The notes: generated from the letters alone by a model not told the origin. Shown: positions 44,472 through 55,747, numbered from the stretch's first letter. The stretch is DNA of 64,000 nt from Topomyia yanbarensis (GCF_030247195.1 NC_080670.1:99844336-99908335); one strand, 5' to 3'. Numbers and translations are program-made.

Positions 44472-45323
44472 TCTGGGATGCTCACATTTAGCCATCTTAC
44501 AAATATACAAATATCTGAGGTGTTCACATTTAGCCATCTGGGTTTTTCACATTTATCTCACTTTGGGGCTGCTGGACATTTCGGCATTGATGCTAAAAAC
44601 GACAATTCAAGTCCAATGTCTCAAAAACACTTTTCGAAACATTACTGTTCAATTTTCTTTATTTCTCATTGCTTAAAAACTAGCCTGCCTAAATCTAGTA
44701 CTGCTTACATTATTACCTAAGCGAGAAACGTGGTTCAACGTCTACAATATTATTTACTGTTTCAACCAGTCAGGTTAAAGCTTGACGCGCAGGGGAAATT
44801 ACACGCTGTCGGGGCGTGTCTATAGAATAATCAACAAAGTTCATTCCTATCCAATGAACCAGTATAACGTTGTGTTGACATAGTCATGACAAATCAGTGG
44901 AAAGAAAAATAAGGAAAGGCTTAATATTGCATAACCGAGAACGCTGTTATTTTATAGCGGTTTCGTGTTACGTTTCATTTCTGGTTTGGTTATTTTATGT
45001 TTACTTGAGAGGATAGATGACATGAATATTTTGGTTTGTAAGTCAAGTGCTGTGAAATGATTTAGGTCAGAAGTGGTTGTTTACTTGTGTAAAGATTTAT
45101 TTTAATGCCGTATGCTTTGGGTTTAGTTTCAATGGGAAAGTTAATTATTTTGTGAGGTTTCGGGTTTATGATTTAATGACTATGCTTGGATCGTGGGAAA
45201 GATTAGAGATGGAAAGATTAGGGATTTATCATTTAGGGTCTTGATACTATTTTTCATCTTAGTTTGGGATTTGTGATTTTGGTTTTTGGAATGTATGCGG
45301 TACAAGAGAATGTATATAGTACA
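44472..45323 (-). mobile_element. 5' LTR of inner gypsy
   Basis: 852 bp, partner of 9313-10158. On the minus strand it begins TGTACTATA after the CCCA duplication and ends CATCCCAGA at the PBS. It carries a 29-bp block (44800-44828) absent from the 3' LTR. Confidence 0.9.
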
Positions 45324-45327
45324 TGGG

Positions 45328-45870
45328 AACTTTGCAAGCGTTTCTTTAAGTTGTCTGTGTTGTTCTGCGCTCAGGACTATCATCGGCTCATCCTCGTTCA
45401 GCTCCGTTTCCTCCAGCTCCGTTTCCAGACTGCAGCATGTTGCTTTGACTCCGAACTTGTCCCAAAGGTTCATGTCCAGGATCAGGCAATCTGGAATCGT
45501 GAACCAGCAGCAGTGGGATGGTCTCGTTCCGGTTGTTAAAAAGTGTCGACACTCGAATGAAGTGTGAAATTTTTTCCACTGTTTTGATGCCTCCAATCAC
45601 GTTTCCTTTGCGCAGACTTAGTTGCTCGACGATCTTTACATTGTTGCCACCTAGCAGTGAGCAGTTCGCCCCGCTATCTAGTAGTGCTGTCATTTCTTTG
45701 CCCAGTACGCTAATGATTGCATGTGGGCGGTTGTCTAGTCCGGGATTAATGATGATTGTATTTAGTAGTCCTAGTTCGGTTGTATAGGAGGGGTTTTCTA
45801 TTGGTTGCGGAGATTCCTTACCCTCTATTTCAGATTCCCCGCGGTGGCGTTTCCCGATTCTGTCCGACAC
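45328..45870 (-). pseudogene. Outer gypsy protease and start of RT
   Basis: Minus-strand frames encode an aspartic protease with the active-site motif ALLDSGANCSLLG and the C-terminal IPDCLILDMNLWDKFG. A frameshift near 45480 is followed by the linker EDEPMIVLSAEQHRQLKETLAKFP. The frame stops at the inner gypsy insertion (TGGG) and continues at 9308. Retroviral-type proteases mature the Gag and Pol polyproteins. Confidence 0.88.
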
Positions 45871-47110
45871 ATGATGCAGCTGCGTAGAGAGTATCCCAGT
45901 CGTCTACAACGATAGTAGAAAAGAATTGCCTGTGATTTTGCACAGTCCATGAAACGATGTCCTTCCTCATCGCAGCTCCAGCAGATCTTCCTCATCGCAT
46001 TTCCAGCAGATCATCTCCAGACCAGAGACGGACGGACTATCGGTTCTAGTTTGTGTTCCACCGCTCTGTCTTGCTCGTCTCGCGCTGGGTTTTTGGGAGC
46101 TTGCAACTCCCGAAAGTGGTGCTGCGCGGGTAGAGGCTGCTGTCTCTGTACCTGAGTGCTGTACTGGCGCTGTGTCTGCTGCGTGAGTGGTTGTGACGCG
46201 TACTGTCTGTGTTACTGTGCGACGTTCGCCTTCTCCAAATTTTGTGCTGACGTAAATGTTGGCCTAGTGTTCCTCGTCGTCAACTGCATCTTCAGCGCGC
46301 TGACTAGCTCAGTAAGCTGGTCTGTCCATCATCATGTTGCGAATGTGCTCCGTCTTCATCGAGCGATGAACTTTGCCCGTCGACCAATCCGCCTGCCGAG
46401 TTCTCCTCCAACTCTACTGTGTGTACCCTACCGAACCGTGGTTGATGCTGATTTTCCGGTGCTGGTCTTGGTGCAACAGTGGGTGTTGCGAAGCTAGGTT
46501 CTAAAAGCGCACTGTGCGGAATTGGAACCCTGCATTGCCTATTCAGAAGAATCCTCGTTTCGTCGTAGCTGGTGCAGATCTCCACCGTTTCCTATATAGT
46601 GTATGGTCTGGCTGCGGTCACGATCGCCGCATAATCGGCGTTCATGTTTTTCTTTACAATGAAAAACTTTTCTTCCTCGCACATTGGTGGCGTAACGTAG
46701 CAGCTGTCGATTGGATTTGGCACCGCCCCTCCTGAACTTCAATAACCTGCCACACTCACTGGATTGGTTAAAATACTGTTCACGTCACTGATTAACACTC
46801 TGACAAGCGCGTCGAGCGATCTGTGCGCGTCTGCTAGGAAACCCGGTGGCTTGAGACATGCCAACCTGTTCCTATAATGTACGAGTCGCAACCGTCATTG
46901 ACATAAATTTTCCTTATCGGTGCTCTGAAGAGCAGGTCCGACAGCTTTCTGTAGCTCATAAATCGCTATCTGACAGGATTCTATATCAACAGTCGGACTC
47001 ATAACATGATCCGAACTGTTGTGAAAAATGTTTCGAGTCCGGTCATCTTGAACTGCGGCCCTCAACTTTTGAACTTTGACTCTATGAGTCATGGAACCTA
47101 GATTAACCAT
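45871..47110 (-). pseudogene. Outer gypsy gag
   Basis: Minus strand. Starts about 47110 (MVNLGSMTHRVKVQK), passes through capsid-like sequence including EICTSYDETRILLNRQ, and ends with zinc knuckles: CWSCDEEGHRFMDC (C-X2-C-X4-H-X4-C) and a second cysteine cluster CRRLGYSLRSCIMC. Several frameshifts and stops break it into pieces of 60-90 codons. Gag would form the particle that packages the RNA. Confidence 0.8.
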
Positions 47111-47292
47111 ATGACATATGAGGCCAACTCGTAGTTGATCTCTTCGTCATTTAGATGGGTCAAGTCCATCCTAAAAGTTTCTTAACGGATCACAAACCCA
47201 AATAAACTTAGTTGCTACCACAAATCTTTAATGTTAAATTAATTTACAAATTGGCTCAAAATAAACATGCAAAACTTTTGTGTGGGATTTCA

Positions 47293-47303
47293 GTTGGGCG
47301 CCA
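47293..47303 (-). promoter_or_regulatory. Primer-binding site of outer gypsy
   Basis: Minus-strand TGGCGCCCAAC directly follows the LTR end TTCCTACA. This is a common gypsy PBS and ends in the CCA complement on the plus strand. It fixes the inner edge of the outer gypsy's 5' LTR. Confidence 0.82.
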
Positions 47304-48480
47304 TGTAGGAAGAAACATGCATCTATCTAACCCAATTCAAAAGGCGAAACCCCACGAATATAAATAAGTTGTTGTAAGAGGGAAGAGATAATGTGCAGAC
47401 TCACCGGTATTTGATGATCATGTCTCGTGGGTCATCTTGGGACCAAGTCGATCGCTGTGACGTCTCGTGGCTGGCAGTGCCTCTTGTGGATATGGTTCCT
47501 CTTCCAAGTAACCTCGTGCTTTAGCTTTCCAAAAGATTTCTCCTCTTCATTGTTGGCTGCTCATCATCGGAAGCGTCCTCAGATTCCAAACAGGCCTCGT
47601 TCACCGAAGATGGCGACACCGGTGATAGTTGCTTTATTCCTTCTTTGATTGCCGCCCGGCCAGCGTCCCGCCCAGATTTCATCTTAAACCGTTCGCCAGC
47701 ACGAGCCGGTGATAACTTTTGCTGCTCCTCCTGTTGCTCACTCAAAGATTTGCTTTTGGTGCTGAGCGAAATTGTTGTCGTTGGTTTGAGGGAGAGGTTC
47801 ACTCATTCACCCTACTTTTCGCGCTGTTCCACCAGAGGAAGTCGAAGAAACAGAACTAATCGAACAGGAAGCGTACTGCGCTTTTGGTAAACTTCGCGGA
47901 TCTTCACTCCGAAAAAAATCACCTTTCTGGCAAATAGCACGCCGCACGGTCGCCTTTTGATGTTAAACTTCGCACCAGCACGTGGTCGCCGCGATGATGA
48001 ATGATAAAAAAGGCACACAAAGGCCCACGGAATGACGATTTTTCAGACTTACGCGGATCTTTACTCCAAAAAAATCACCTTTCTGGCAAACTGCATGCCG
48101 TAACGTTTGCCCTTTGAGGTGGAAGTTTTCACCTGCACGCAGTCGCCACAATAATCAACGGCAAATATGGCACACAAAGGCCCACCAAATGATGATTTTT
48201 CAGATTCGGATGGAACGGAAAATGGCGCTGCTTCGGCTCCCTATTCGATGGGATGATTTCACACGAGTCCAACCGTTAATAATCTGAAGGACTTTTCCCG
48301 GAGTCCTTTCGCGCACGTTTTTCGATTTTTTTTCCACTCCCAGCGGGGAGAAAAAACCACCTCGGTCTCTGGTCAACCCTTTTATCAGACTGCCTATTTT
48401 TATTTTCTGTCACCTGTTCTTCTGGGGATTTGTTTTCAAGCAATCCTCCCTTTTAACATTTAAATTACACATTTTACTGT
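47304..48480 (-). mobile_element. Outer gypsy 5' LTR, outer limit uncertain
   Basis: The inner edge (TGTAGGAAG on plus, CTTCCTACA on minus) is secure from the PBS. The matching outer edge could not be fixed because no second LTR copy lies in the window. The region is moderately GC-rich, contains two 157-bp repeats, and shows no known domain. The ORFs at 47427-48151 on both strands are short and overlap each other. Confidence 0.55.
47889..48210. repeat. Two tandem 157-bp repeats
   Basis: CGCGGATCTTCACTCC...AATCACCTTTCTGGCAAA at 47893 recurs at 48051 with changes, and both units end in GATTTTTCAGA. LTR-internal tandem repeats of this sort often carry enhancer-like sequence, but none is identified. 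Confidence 0.7.
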
Positions 48481-49200
48481 AAAAACCTGTATACCGGTAC
48501 TCCTTTAATTATTCCCCGTTTTTCGTCGTTTCATCTTTTAACCCTAAATTCGTATTCTTCTCAATTTGGCAACCCATGGTGATCCTATAAAGATACCGTA
48601 AAAATATTATAGCACGGGCGTATGTAAGCTTCCTATTATTATTATTATCCTTCGATTTTTTCTCTCTAACCCCCTTGAATACTTTCTTTGCTTTTCTTCA
48701 TTATTGCATTGTCTTTCATCACTTTTACCGTTTTAAATAAAACATTCCTCTTGTTTAACTTTTCTTCTCTGCATTTTATTATCTTCACTCTGTAGTTGGT
48801 GGTCATGTTATATTTCTGTTTCTTCTTGTTGTTTCTTTTTGTCGCTTTGTTCAAGTTTTCCGTCTTCTTTTTCGTATGCATTTTAATTCGTCTGCGATTC
48901 TTAGTCTCCATGTAAATAGAATTTGTCATCACGTTCATAAAATAAAGACATTCATACTTATTCCGGGATCCGGTCCCCTTGTCCATTCATATGTGTGTTA
49001 GCTTTCATACTTGTTTTAAATAATGTAAATGATTCTTAATAAATATTGTATTTGTTTTATTCGCTCGTCAGCGTGGAAAATAATTCCAATTAAAATTTGT
49101 TCATTGTTGTCCCTGTTGGCTTTGTGTCTAGGTTTTTCCTCATGACCTCCAACGTATGTCTCCATGTTTTATATGCGTAATCTATGCATTGTAATTCTGT
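48481..49200. other. AT-rich, no recognised feature
   Basis: A 106-codon minus-strand frame (48986-48666) is Lys/Asn/Met-rich without known domain; low-complexity composition makes it doubtful. It could be 3' sequence of the gypsy whose integrase fragment lies at 49985-50225. Confidence 0.45.
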
Positions 49201-49780
49201 GTGACTCGCAGGCGTTTCCCGCTTTCTTTTATTTGAGCTTTTCTTGCATAATTTTTCTTTCCAATACTTTTAACCTGTCAAATTTGTTGCGCTGTAGTGT
49301 CTTTATAAACTATGACTGTACAATATATTCTGTCATTATCTTTCCCTTCGTATATTGTGTGCATACTACAATATACGAAGCGAAAGATAATGACAGAATA
49401 TAATGTACAGTCATAGTTTATAAAGACACCACAGCGCAACAAATTTGACAGGTTAAATGTATTGGAAAGAAAAATTATATAAGAAAAGCTCAAATAGAAG
49501 GAAGCGGGAAACCCGAGCAAACGAAAAGCCCATAATACCCCCACGATCATGGGGTTTGACATGGGGGTTTGAAATGGGTTCAACCCTTGAAAACACCATC
49601 CCCATGGTCCGGTAGATCCCATATAAAATACAATATGTTGGTGTATTTATGGGTTATTGAGACCATTTTATGGTGTCTTGATGGTTGTGAATTTTGGCAC
49701 GGACCATGTTTAAGGTCTTTTCAAGGGGCTATGTGGTGTTTGAACCCATGAGTATTTGCTCGGGAACGCCTGTGAGTCGA
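49201..49780. repeat. Long hairpin, about 160-bp arms, split by a MITE
   Basis: The left arm (49201-49359: GTGACTCGCAGGCGTTTCCCGC through TTCGTATATTGT) is the near-perfect complement of the right arm (49368-49511 plus 49765-49780). The loop is only about 8 bp. The right arm is interrupted by a 253-bp MITE. A transcript through it would fold into a long dsRNA. The arms differ by several bases and small indels, including a T-run and a GAGCTTTTCTT stretch. Confidence 0.88.
49512..49764. mobile_element. 253-bp MITE in the hairpin arm
   Basis: Ends CCCGAGCAAA and TTTGCTCGGG are inverted repeats. The opposite hairpin arm gives the empty site and indicates an AA duplication. The terminus CCCGAGCA is shared with the right end of the MITE at 8695-9154, so the two may be related. 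Confidence 0.82.
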
Positions 49781-49984
49781 GTTTGTTTCTTCCATACTTT
49801 TACATACTTATTTATCCCTCGTCTTTCTTATGTGAAGTGTTTTCAATAATTGATTAATTTAATACAATAAAGTTTTTCATCTATTATTTTATTATTTAGG
49901 ACAGTTTGATTTAATGGCTAGCCAAACAAATAGTAATAGCTATTTAGTGATTTTAAACATTTACACTAGTATCTACAGCTATGT
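49781..49984. other. AT-rich, no recognised feature
   Basis: Short interval between the hairpin and the integrase fragment; nothing identified. Confidence 0.45.
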
Positions 49985-50225
49985 ACATTTTCCGCTTCTG
50001 TAGTTTAATCCGTATACTTTTTGAGTCGGTTATTATTTGACGTATGCTCACTTGGGAGTTCGACGACTTCATATGGGCCTCTCCAAAGAGATTGCAACTT
50101 CTGTCCGGTACCTGTGGGGTTGGCTTTAACTACCACCAAATCGCCCCACATAGGCTGCCCTTCGTTAACTCCGCTAGTGAATGACGAATCTCAATAGTAG
50201 CATGTCTGTAATAACATACGTACCT
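49985..50225 (-). pseudogene. Gypsy integrase C-terminal fragment
   Basis: Minus-strand frames read HATIEIRHSLAELTKG, then (shifted) GDLVVVKANPTGTGQK and QSLWRGPYEVVEL. That is the integrase tail with a GPY/F module, as in gypsy elements. It is a third gypsy, distinct from the 412-like copy (HKLDSFYVGPY). It ends where the R1 LINE 5' region begins. Confidence 0.72.
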
Positions 50226-50520
50226 GGAACTATTGAGAACCAGAGCTACAGGTCCAAAGCCCTGGTAAAGGAGGATGGTTGTGATGATCTGGGCCGCGGT
50301 CACCATGTAAAGCAAGATAGGTCATAACCCCAATTCCAAGGCGTGAAGCGACCCGTGCCGAGGGATCGTGATCGTGATCGAGGGGGTTAAAAAGATGCTC
50401 GATCGTTAACGGAGCCTGTGGGGTACCTGGGCAACCCCCACAGTAAGCGTCCCTTACCACGTTACTGCGGAGCTCTGGCGTGGCGGACGTTTCTTTCTCG
50501 TGCAACTCGTGGGTATCAAC
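50226..50520 (+). other. R1 LINE 5' UTR
   Basis: GC-rich and non-coding, with GATCGTGATCGTGATCGAGGG near 50365 and CCCCACAG repeats. It directly precedes the ATG at 50521. Confidence 0.6.
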
Positions 50521-51938
50521 ATGAATGAAGTGAATAAAAATAAAAACAATAAACAAACGGAGGTACCGAACCCCTTTGCTAGAGGTGGTTTGGCGAGATC
50601 TCCCCCCGTGGGAGAGTAGTGGAGCGACGAGTGCTGTATCCGATAGCACCAGTTACCCCCCAGCAGTGGTAGAAAATAGCCCTACCAACGCGCTGGACGG
50701 GCCACTATCCGCGATGCGCAAAGTGATGGAGCAGCTCGATGCAATAATCGAGTTCACTAGCGCGAAACAAAATATTAGCAAGGAGCTGAAACAGAGCCTG
50801 CTGATGCTCCGGAAGGCTGTTCGTGTCGCAAGACAGGAACAGCAGGCTTACGCTAAGCGGGTGGAATGATGGGAGAAGTCCGACAGAGGAACCCAGATAG
50901 TGGCCTCCAAGAGGGAGGGAAGAGAGAAAGCAGACAGGTACCCAGACAGGGGCCCTCCCCTTCCCCTTCTATGGAGCAGCCATGTCGCTCGAAGCGGCGG
51001 TTGAGTTCCCCTCGAAGGGCCAAGGCAAGGGCAAGACGGCGTCGAACGCTAAGCGCCCTAGGAGGTCACCAGGCAAGGGCGAAAAAACCAACACCACACG
51101 ACGTGTAACCGTCACGGCCAAACGCCGTCTGGCTGAGGTAAGCGAGGGCGAGAATGCCCCCGCTGGGCAAAGAGAAGGTACCAGCAACCGGGGCAGGGGG
51201 GCGTAAACTCCTGGACGCTGGTGACAAAGAAGAAGCCGGCACCGACACCGGAGGTACCGCGGCCCGCGAAGAAGGCCAAGGACAGAGGCGAGGCCTTGTG
51301 GTTAAAAACCGACAAGGACAAATACGCCGACGTCCTAAAGTCGATGAGGGCGGCCGAAAGCCTCTCGGCCCTCGGGTAAGACGTGCGCAGCGTGAGACGC
51401 TAGTGCGGTATACAAGGCCTTGGCCCAAGAGGTCCTTGGTGAAGGCGCCCAGGTCAGGTCGCTAGGGGCGGAAATGACTCTCCAGTGCAAGCATCTGGAC
51501 GAGTTCACGACCGCAGAAGATGTCGTCGCAGCCGTTAAGGAGCAATGCGACGTCACAATCGGGCGGGTCTCTGTGCGTTTTAGAGAGGGACCCTCTGGCA
51601 CCCAAGTAGCCTACCTCAGGCTACTGAAGGCGGATGCCAAAAAGGTAACCGAGAAAGGTAAGCTGAAGATCGGCTGGTCGGTATGCCCAATTAGCATACC
51701 CCAGCCGCCTTCAGTGGATAGGTGCTATCGGTGCCTTGAGTCCGGCCACAAATCCTACAAGTGCAAGGGCATAGACAGGAGCAAACTATGTCGTCGCTGC
51801 GGCGAGGAGGGGCATAAGGAGCGGAGTTGCACTAAGGCGCACAAGTGCCTTATCTGCACCGCTAAGAAGCAAGCTCATAAACATGCTATGGGCGGACCTT
51901 CGTGTCCCTTCGGTGAGGTAAATAAGAAGAAGCCGTGA
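50521..51938 (+). pseudogene. R1 LINE ORF1 (zinc-knuckle nucleic-acid-binding protein)
   Basis: Starts MNEVNKNKNNKQTEVPNPF, then shifts frame near 50610. A Leu/Lys-rich coiled region follows (SAMRKVMEQLDAIIEFTSAK), then a basic stretch and KKPAPTPEVPRPAKKAK in another frame. The C-terminal frame from 51420 carries LGAEMTLQCKHLDEFTT and three zinc knuckles: CYRCLESGHKSYKC, CRRCGEEGHKERSC and a CLICTAKKQAH..C cluster. At least four frameshifts. ORF1 proteins of R1 elements bind the LINE RNA. It overlaps ORF2 by four bases. Confidence 0.85.
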
Positions 51939-54801
51939 ACGTCACACAGCTAAATCTTAACCATTGTGCAGCAGCCCAACAGCTGCTGTGGCAGTCGGTC
52001 TCAGAGTCGAGGACAGATGTCGCCCTCCTATCAGACCCGTACAGCATCCCTGCCGGCAACGGCAATTGGGTGTCGGACGGGTCTGGAATGGTGGCAATCT
52101 GTACAACGGGTCGGTTCTCGGTTCAAGAGGTAATACACTCCTCCGCCGAGGGTGTTGCGATTGCCAAGATCAATGGTGTGTTCTATTGCAGCTGCTACGC
52201 TCCACCAAGGTGGCCAATAGAACAGTTCAACCAGATGATCGACAGGATCTCGTCAGACCTAATGGGCCGGAAACCGGTAGTCATAGCGGGAGACTTTAAC
52301 GCTTGGGCAGTGGAGTGGGGCAGGCGCTGTACAAATAGCAGGGGTCAAGCGCTAATGGAGGCGCTTGCGAAACTCGATACTGTACTAGCTAATAATGGCT
52401 CCGCTAGTACATTTCGTAGAAACGGGGTGGAGGCGTGGATTGACGTAACATTTGCCAGCCCGAGTCTGGCTCCAGGCATGGAATGGAGGGTAGACGAAGG
52501 CTACACCCATAGCGATCATTTAGCAATTCGCTTTAGGATCAACTATGGTGTGCAGCATCCGAGGGCGGGAGCTCCCTGTCAGGTACGTGGGTGGAAGTCC
52601 AATCACTTTGACAGCGAAGCTTTCACCGCGGCCCTGGGACTGGAGGCCAACACCGACAGTCTAAGCGGGGATGCGCTGGTAGCTGTTCTATCACGCGCGT
52701 GCGACGCCACTATGCCGAGAAAAACACTGCCAAGAAACGACAGATGCCCGGTATACTGGTGGAGTGCCGAGATTGCAGCTCTACGGTCAGCCTGCCTCAG
52801 AGCTAGACGTAGGATGCAAAGAGCTCGCACCGAGGATGCAAGAGAGAACCACCGTGAAGTGTTTCGAGCTGCGAAATTGGCCCTTAACAAGGCTATTAAA
52901 AGCAGCAAGAGAGCGTGTTTCGACAACCTGTGTGAAAGCGCCAACGCGAATCCGTGGGGTGACGCCTACAGGATAGTGATGGCCAAGACCAAAGGAGGCT
53001 CTTCACCCCCAGAACGGTCTCCGGGCCGGTTGGCAACGATTATCGAAGTACTCTTCCCGTCTCGAGCCACAAGCCCCTGGCCACCTGCACTACGAGACAG
53101 TGCGGGCACGGCCGAAATGGTGGCTCCGGTGACGAATGAAGAACCACTCGCAGTGGCTAAATCCCTAGCAATGAACAAAGCTCCAGGGCCGGATGGAGTT
53201 CCAAACAGCGCTCTCAAGGCAGCGATCATAGCGAACCCTAACATGTTCAGGCTAGCTATGCAGAGATGCCTTGACGAGTGCCGTTTCCCCGATAGATGGA
53301 AAAGGCAGAAATTGGTGCTGTTGCCGAAGCCCGGGAAGCCGCCAGGCGACCCATCGGCGTACAGACCAATCTGTCTGATCGACACAACTGGCAAATTGCT
53401 TGAGAGGATTATCCTCAACAGGCTAACCCCGTACGCAGAAGGTACGGACGGCCTGTCAAGCAACCAGTTTGGCTTTCGTAAGGGTAAGTCCACAGTGGAC
53501 GCTATCAACTCAGTGATAAAGACTGCCGAGATAGCGATCCAACGAAAAAGGCGAGGCATTCGATACTGTGCGTTAGTGACACTTGACGTGAAGAACGCAT
53601 TCGCAAGAACGCATCAACAGCGCAAGCTGGGATGCCATCGCGCTCTCGTTACACCGGCTTAGCCTACCGGTGGGTCTGTACCGGATCCTGGAAAGCTACT
53701 TCCACAACCGCGTACTGCTATACGAGACCGATGCCGTTCAGAAAAGGGTTCCGATTACCGCCGGAGTCCCGCAGGTCCCGATCCTAGGCCCGGTGCTATG
53801 GAACCGCATTTATGACGGGGTTCTGAGACTGAAGTTCCCTCCTGGGGTCAAGATACCGTAACCTTGGAGGTCTACGGGGAGTCAATCCCCGAGGTAGAAC
53901 TAACTGCAGAACACCCGATAAACACGGTGGAGGAATGGATGAGCGCGAGAGGCCTGGAGCTCGCTCAGCATAAGACGGAGGTAGTTATCGTCAACAACCG
54001 CAAGTCGGCACAACATGCAGTTATCCATGTGGGAGAAGTCGTGATCACCTCACAGCGGAGCCTGAAGTCTCTCGGAGTCATTATAGACGACAAGCTGACC
54101 TTCGGCAGCCATGTCGACTATACATACAAGAGAGCGTCGACTGCTTTTGCGGCACTATCGAGGATGATGTCCAACAGCTCAAAGGTGTGCGCCAGTAGAC
54201 GTAGGTTACTGGCAGGCGTTGCCGTATCTATTCTCAGGTACGGCGGCTCGTCATGGTCAAGAGCACTGAGGGTAACCAGTTACCTACAGAAACTGGAGAG
54301 CACCTACCGCGTGATGGGCCTCAGAGTGATATCTGCCTACCGCACGGTATCACACGATGCATCCTGCGTGATAGCGAGCATGATGCCAGTCGGGCTGGTC
54401 ATTCGGGTAGATGAGGAGTGTTTCGAGCTACGTGGAAATAAAGGAGCCCGCGAGCGCACCAGGGTGACCTCGGTCGCCAGATGGCAGCGTGAGTGGGTAG
54501 GTGTACCCATTGGCTGATACCTAACATATCGAGCTGGGTGGGAAGACTCCATGGGGAAGTTCACTTCCACCTGACACAATTCCTGTCAGGCCATGGCTGT
54601 TTCCGACAGTACCTCCACAGGTTCGGGCACGCGGAGGTCCCAGCCTGCCCGGACTGCCCAGGTGTAGACGAAACTGCCGAACACATACTGTTCGTATGTC
54701 CTCGGTTCGACGTCGAAAGAAGAGCAATGCTTGACGTCTGTGGCTGGGACACAACCCCTGATACCCTTATTCAGCGGATGTGTCAATCGGTGGAGAAGTG
54801 A
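51935..54801 (+). pseudogene. R1 LINE ORF2 (endonuclease and reverse transcriptase)
   Basis: The start overlaps the ORF1 stop (GTGA where ATGA would be usual). The APE endonuclease is well kept: QLNLNHC, VVIAGDFNAWAVEWG, AWIDVTF and YTHSDHLAI. RT has KAPGPDGVPN, LPKPGKPPGDPSAYRPI and QFGFRKGKSTVDAI. Near 53600 a 13-base duplication shifts frame. RT then continues IALSLHRLSLPVG and ITAGVPQVPILGP, where QG is expected for QV. At 53855 a short deletion removes most of the FADD catalytic motif and adds a stop. The thumb region and the C-terminal cluster CPDCPGVDETAEHILFVC follow, ending at 54801. Confidence 0.9.
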
Positions 54802-54927
54802 AACGCAGTCTCGACTGCTACCATCCAGATTGCCTGTAGGCTACAGGTAATTTGGCGAACCGAGCAACAGACGACGGGCACGACTAACTAGTGATTAGGC
54901 CGAGCGCAAAAAGTGAGTGAATGGTCT

Positions 54928-55747
54928 GCCATGTCGACTATACATGCAAGAGAGCGTCGACTGCTGTTGCGGCACTATCGAGAATGATGTCCAACAGCTC
55001 AAAGGTCTACGCCAGTAGACGTAGGTTACTGGCAGGCGTTGCCGTATCTATTCTCAGGTACGGCGGCCCGTCATGGTCAAGAGCACTGAGGGTAACCAGT
55101 CACCTACAGAAACTGGAGAGTACCTACCGCGTGATGTGCCTCAGAGTGATATCTGCCTACCGCACGGTATCACACGATGCATCCTGCGTGATAGCGAGCA
55201 TGATGCCAGTCGGGCTGGTCATTCGGGGAGATGAGGAGTGTTTCGAGCTACGTGGAAATAAAGGAGCCCGCGAGCGCACCAGGGTGACCTCGGTCGCCAG
55301 ATGGCAGCGTGAGTGGGTAGGTGGACCCATTGGCTGATACCTAACATATCGAGCTGGGTGGGAAGACCCCATGGGGAAGTTCACTTCCACCTGACACAAT
55401 TCCTGTCAGGCCATGGCTGTTTCCGACAGTATCTCCACAGGTTCGGGCACGCGGAGGTCCCAGCCTGCCTGGACTGCCCAGGTGTAGACGAAACTGCCGA
55501 ACACATACTGTTCGTATGTCCTCGGTTCAACGTCGAAAGAAGAGCAATGCTTGACGTCTGTGGCTGGGACACAACCCCTGATACCCTTATTCAGCGGATG
55601 TGTCAATCGGTGGAGAAGTGAAACGCAGTCTCGGCTGCTACCACCCAGATTGCATGTAGGCTACAGGTAATTTGGCGAACCGAGCAACAGACGACGGGCA
55701 CGACTAACTAGTGATTAGGCCGAGCGCAAAAAGTGAGTGAATGGTCT
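54928..55747 (+). repeat. 820-bp tandem duplication of the R1 3' end
   Basis: 54928-55747 repeats 54108-54927 with an exact 820-bp period and about 2-3 percent difference by eye. The unit includes the last 230 codons of ORF2, the stop and the first 125 bp of 3' UTR. The junction has only GCC/CATG-type microhomology. The second copy therefore has RT C-terminal sequence with no start. It may have arisen by template jumping during reverse transcription or by unequal exchange. Confidence 0.92.

Larger units (their letters stand above)
9313..45323 (-). mobile_element. Inner gypsy (412/mdg1-like), nested host of several elements
   Basis: This is the full span of a minus-strand LTR retrotransposon. 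The 5' LTR is 44472-45323 and the 3' LTR is 9313-10158, with the 4-bp duplication TGGG at 45324-45327 and 9309-9312. The internal order on the minus strand is primer-binding site, 57-bp repeats, RT N-terminus, RT plus RNase H, integrase, polypurine tract. The PBS sequence, the 4-bp TSD and the HKLD..Y.GPY integrase module all fit the 412/mdg1 lineage. Only a few kb are its own sequence; the rest is later insertions. No gag is recognisable between the leader and RT, so this copy could not have been autonomous in its present form. Confidence 0.9.

Noticed and set aside
44203..44676. 157-codon ORF with 19-residue repeats as a repeat protein gene
   Set aside because: The 57-bp unit is a multiple of three, so any frame gives repeats. 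It lies in the leader beside a primer-binding site and runs on into the LTR, with no known domain.
9313..45323. The 850-bp repeats at 9.3 and 44.5 kb as a segmental duplication
   Set aside because: One copy has a PBS and the other a polypurine tract, both in the same orientation, with a shared 4-bp TSD. They are LTRs of one element.
51066..51428. Minus-strand GC-rich ORFs opposite the R1 ORF1
   Set aside because: Shadow frames of a GC-rich coding strand; no motifs.
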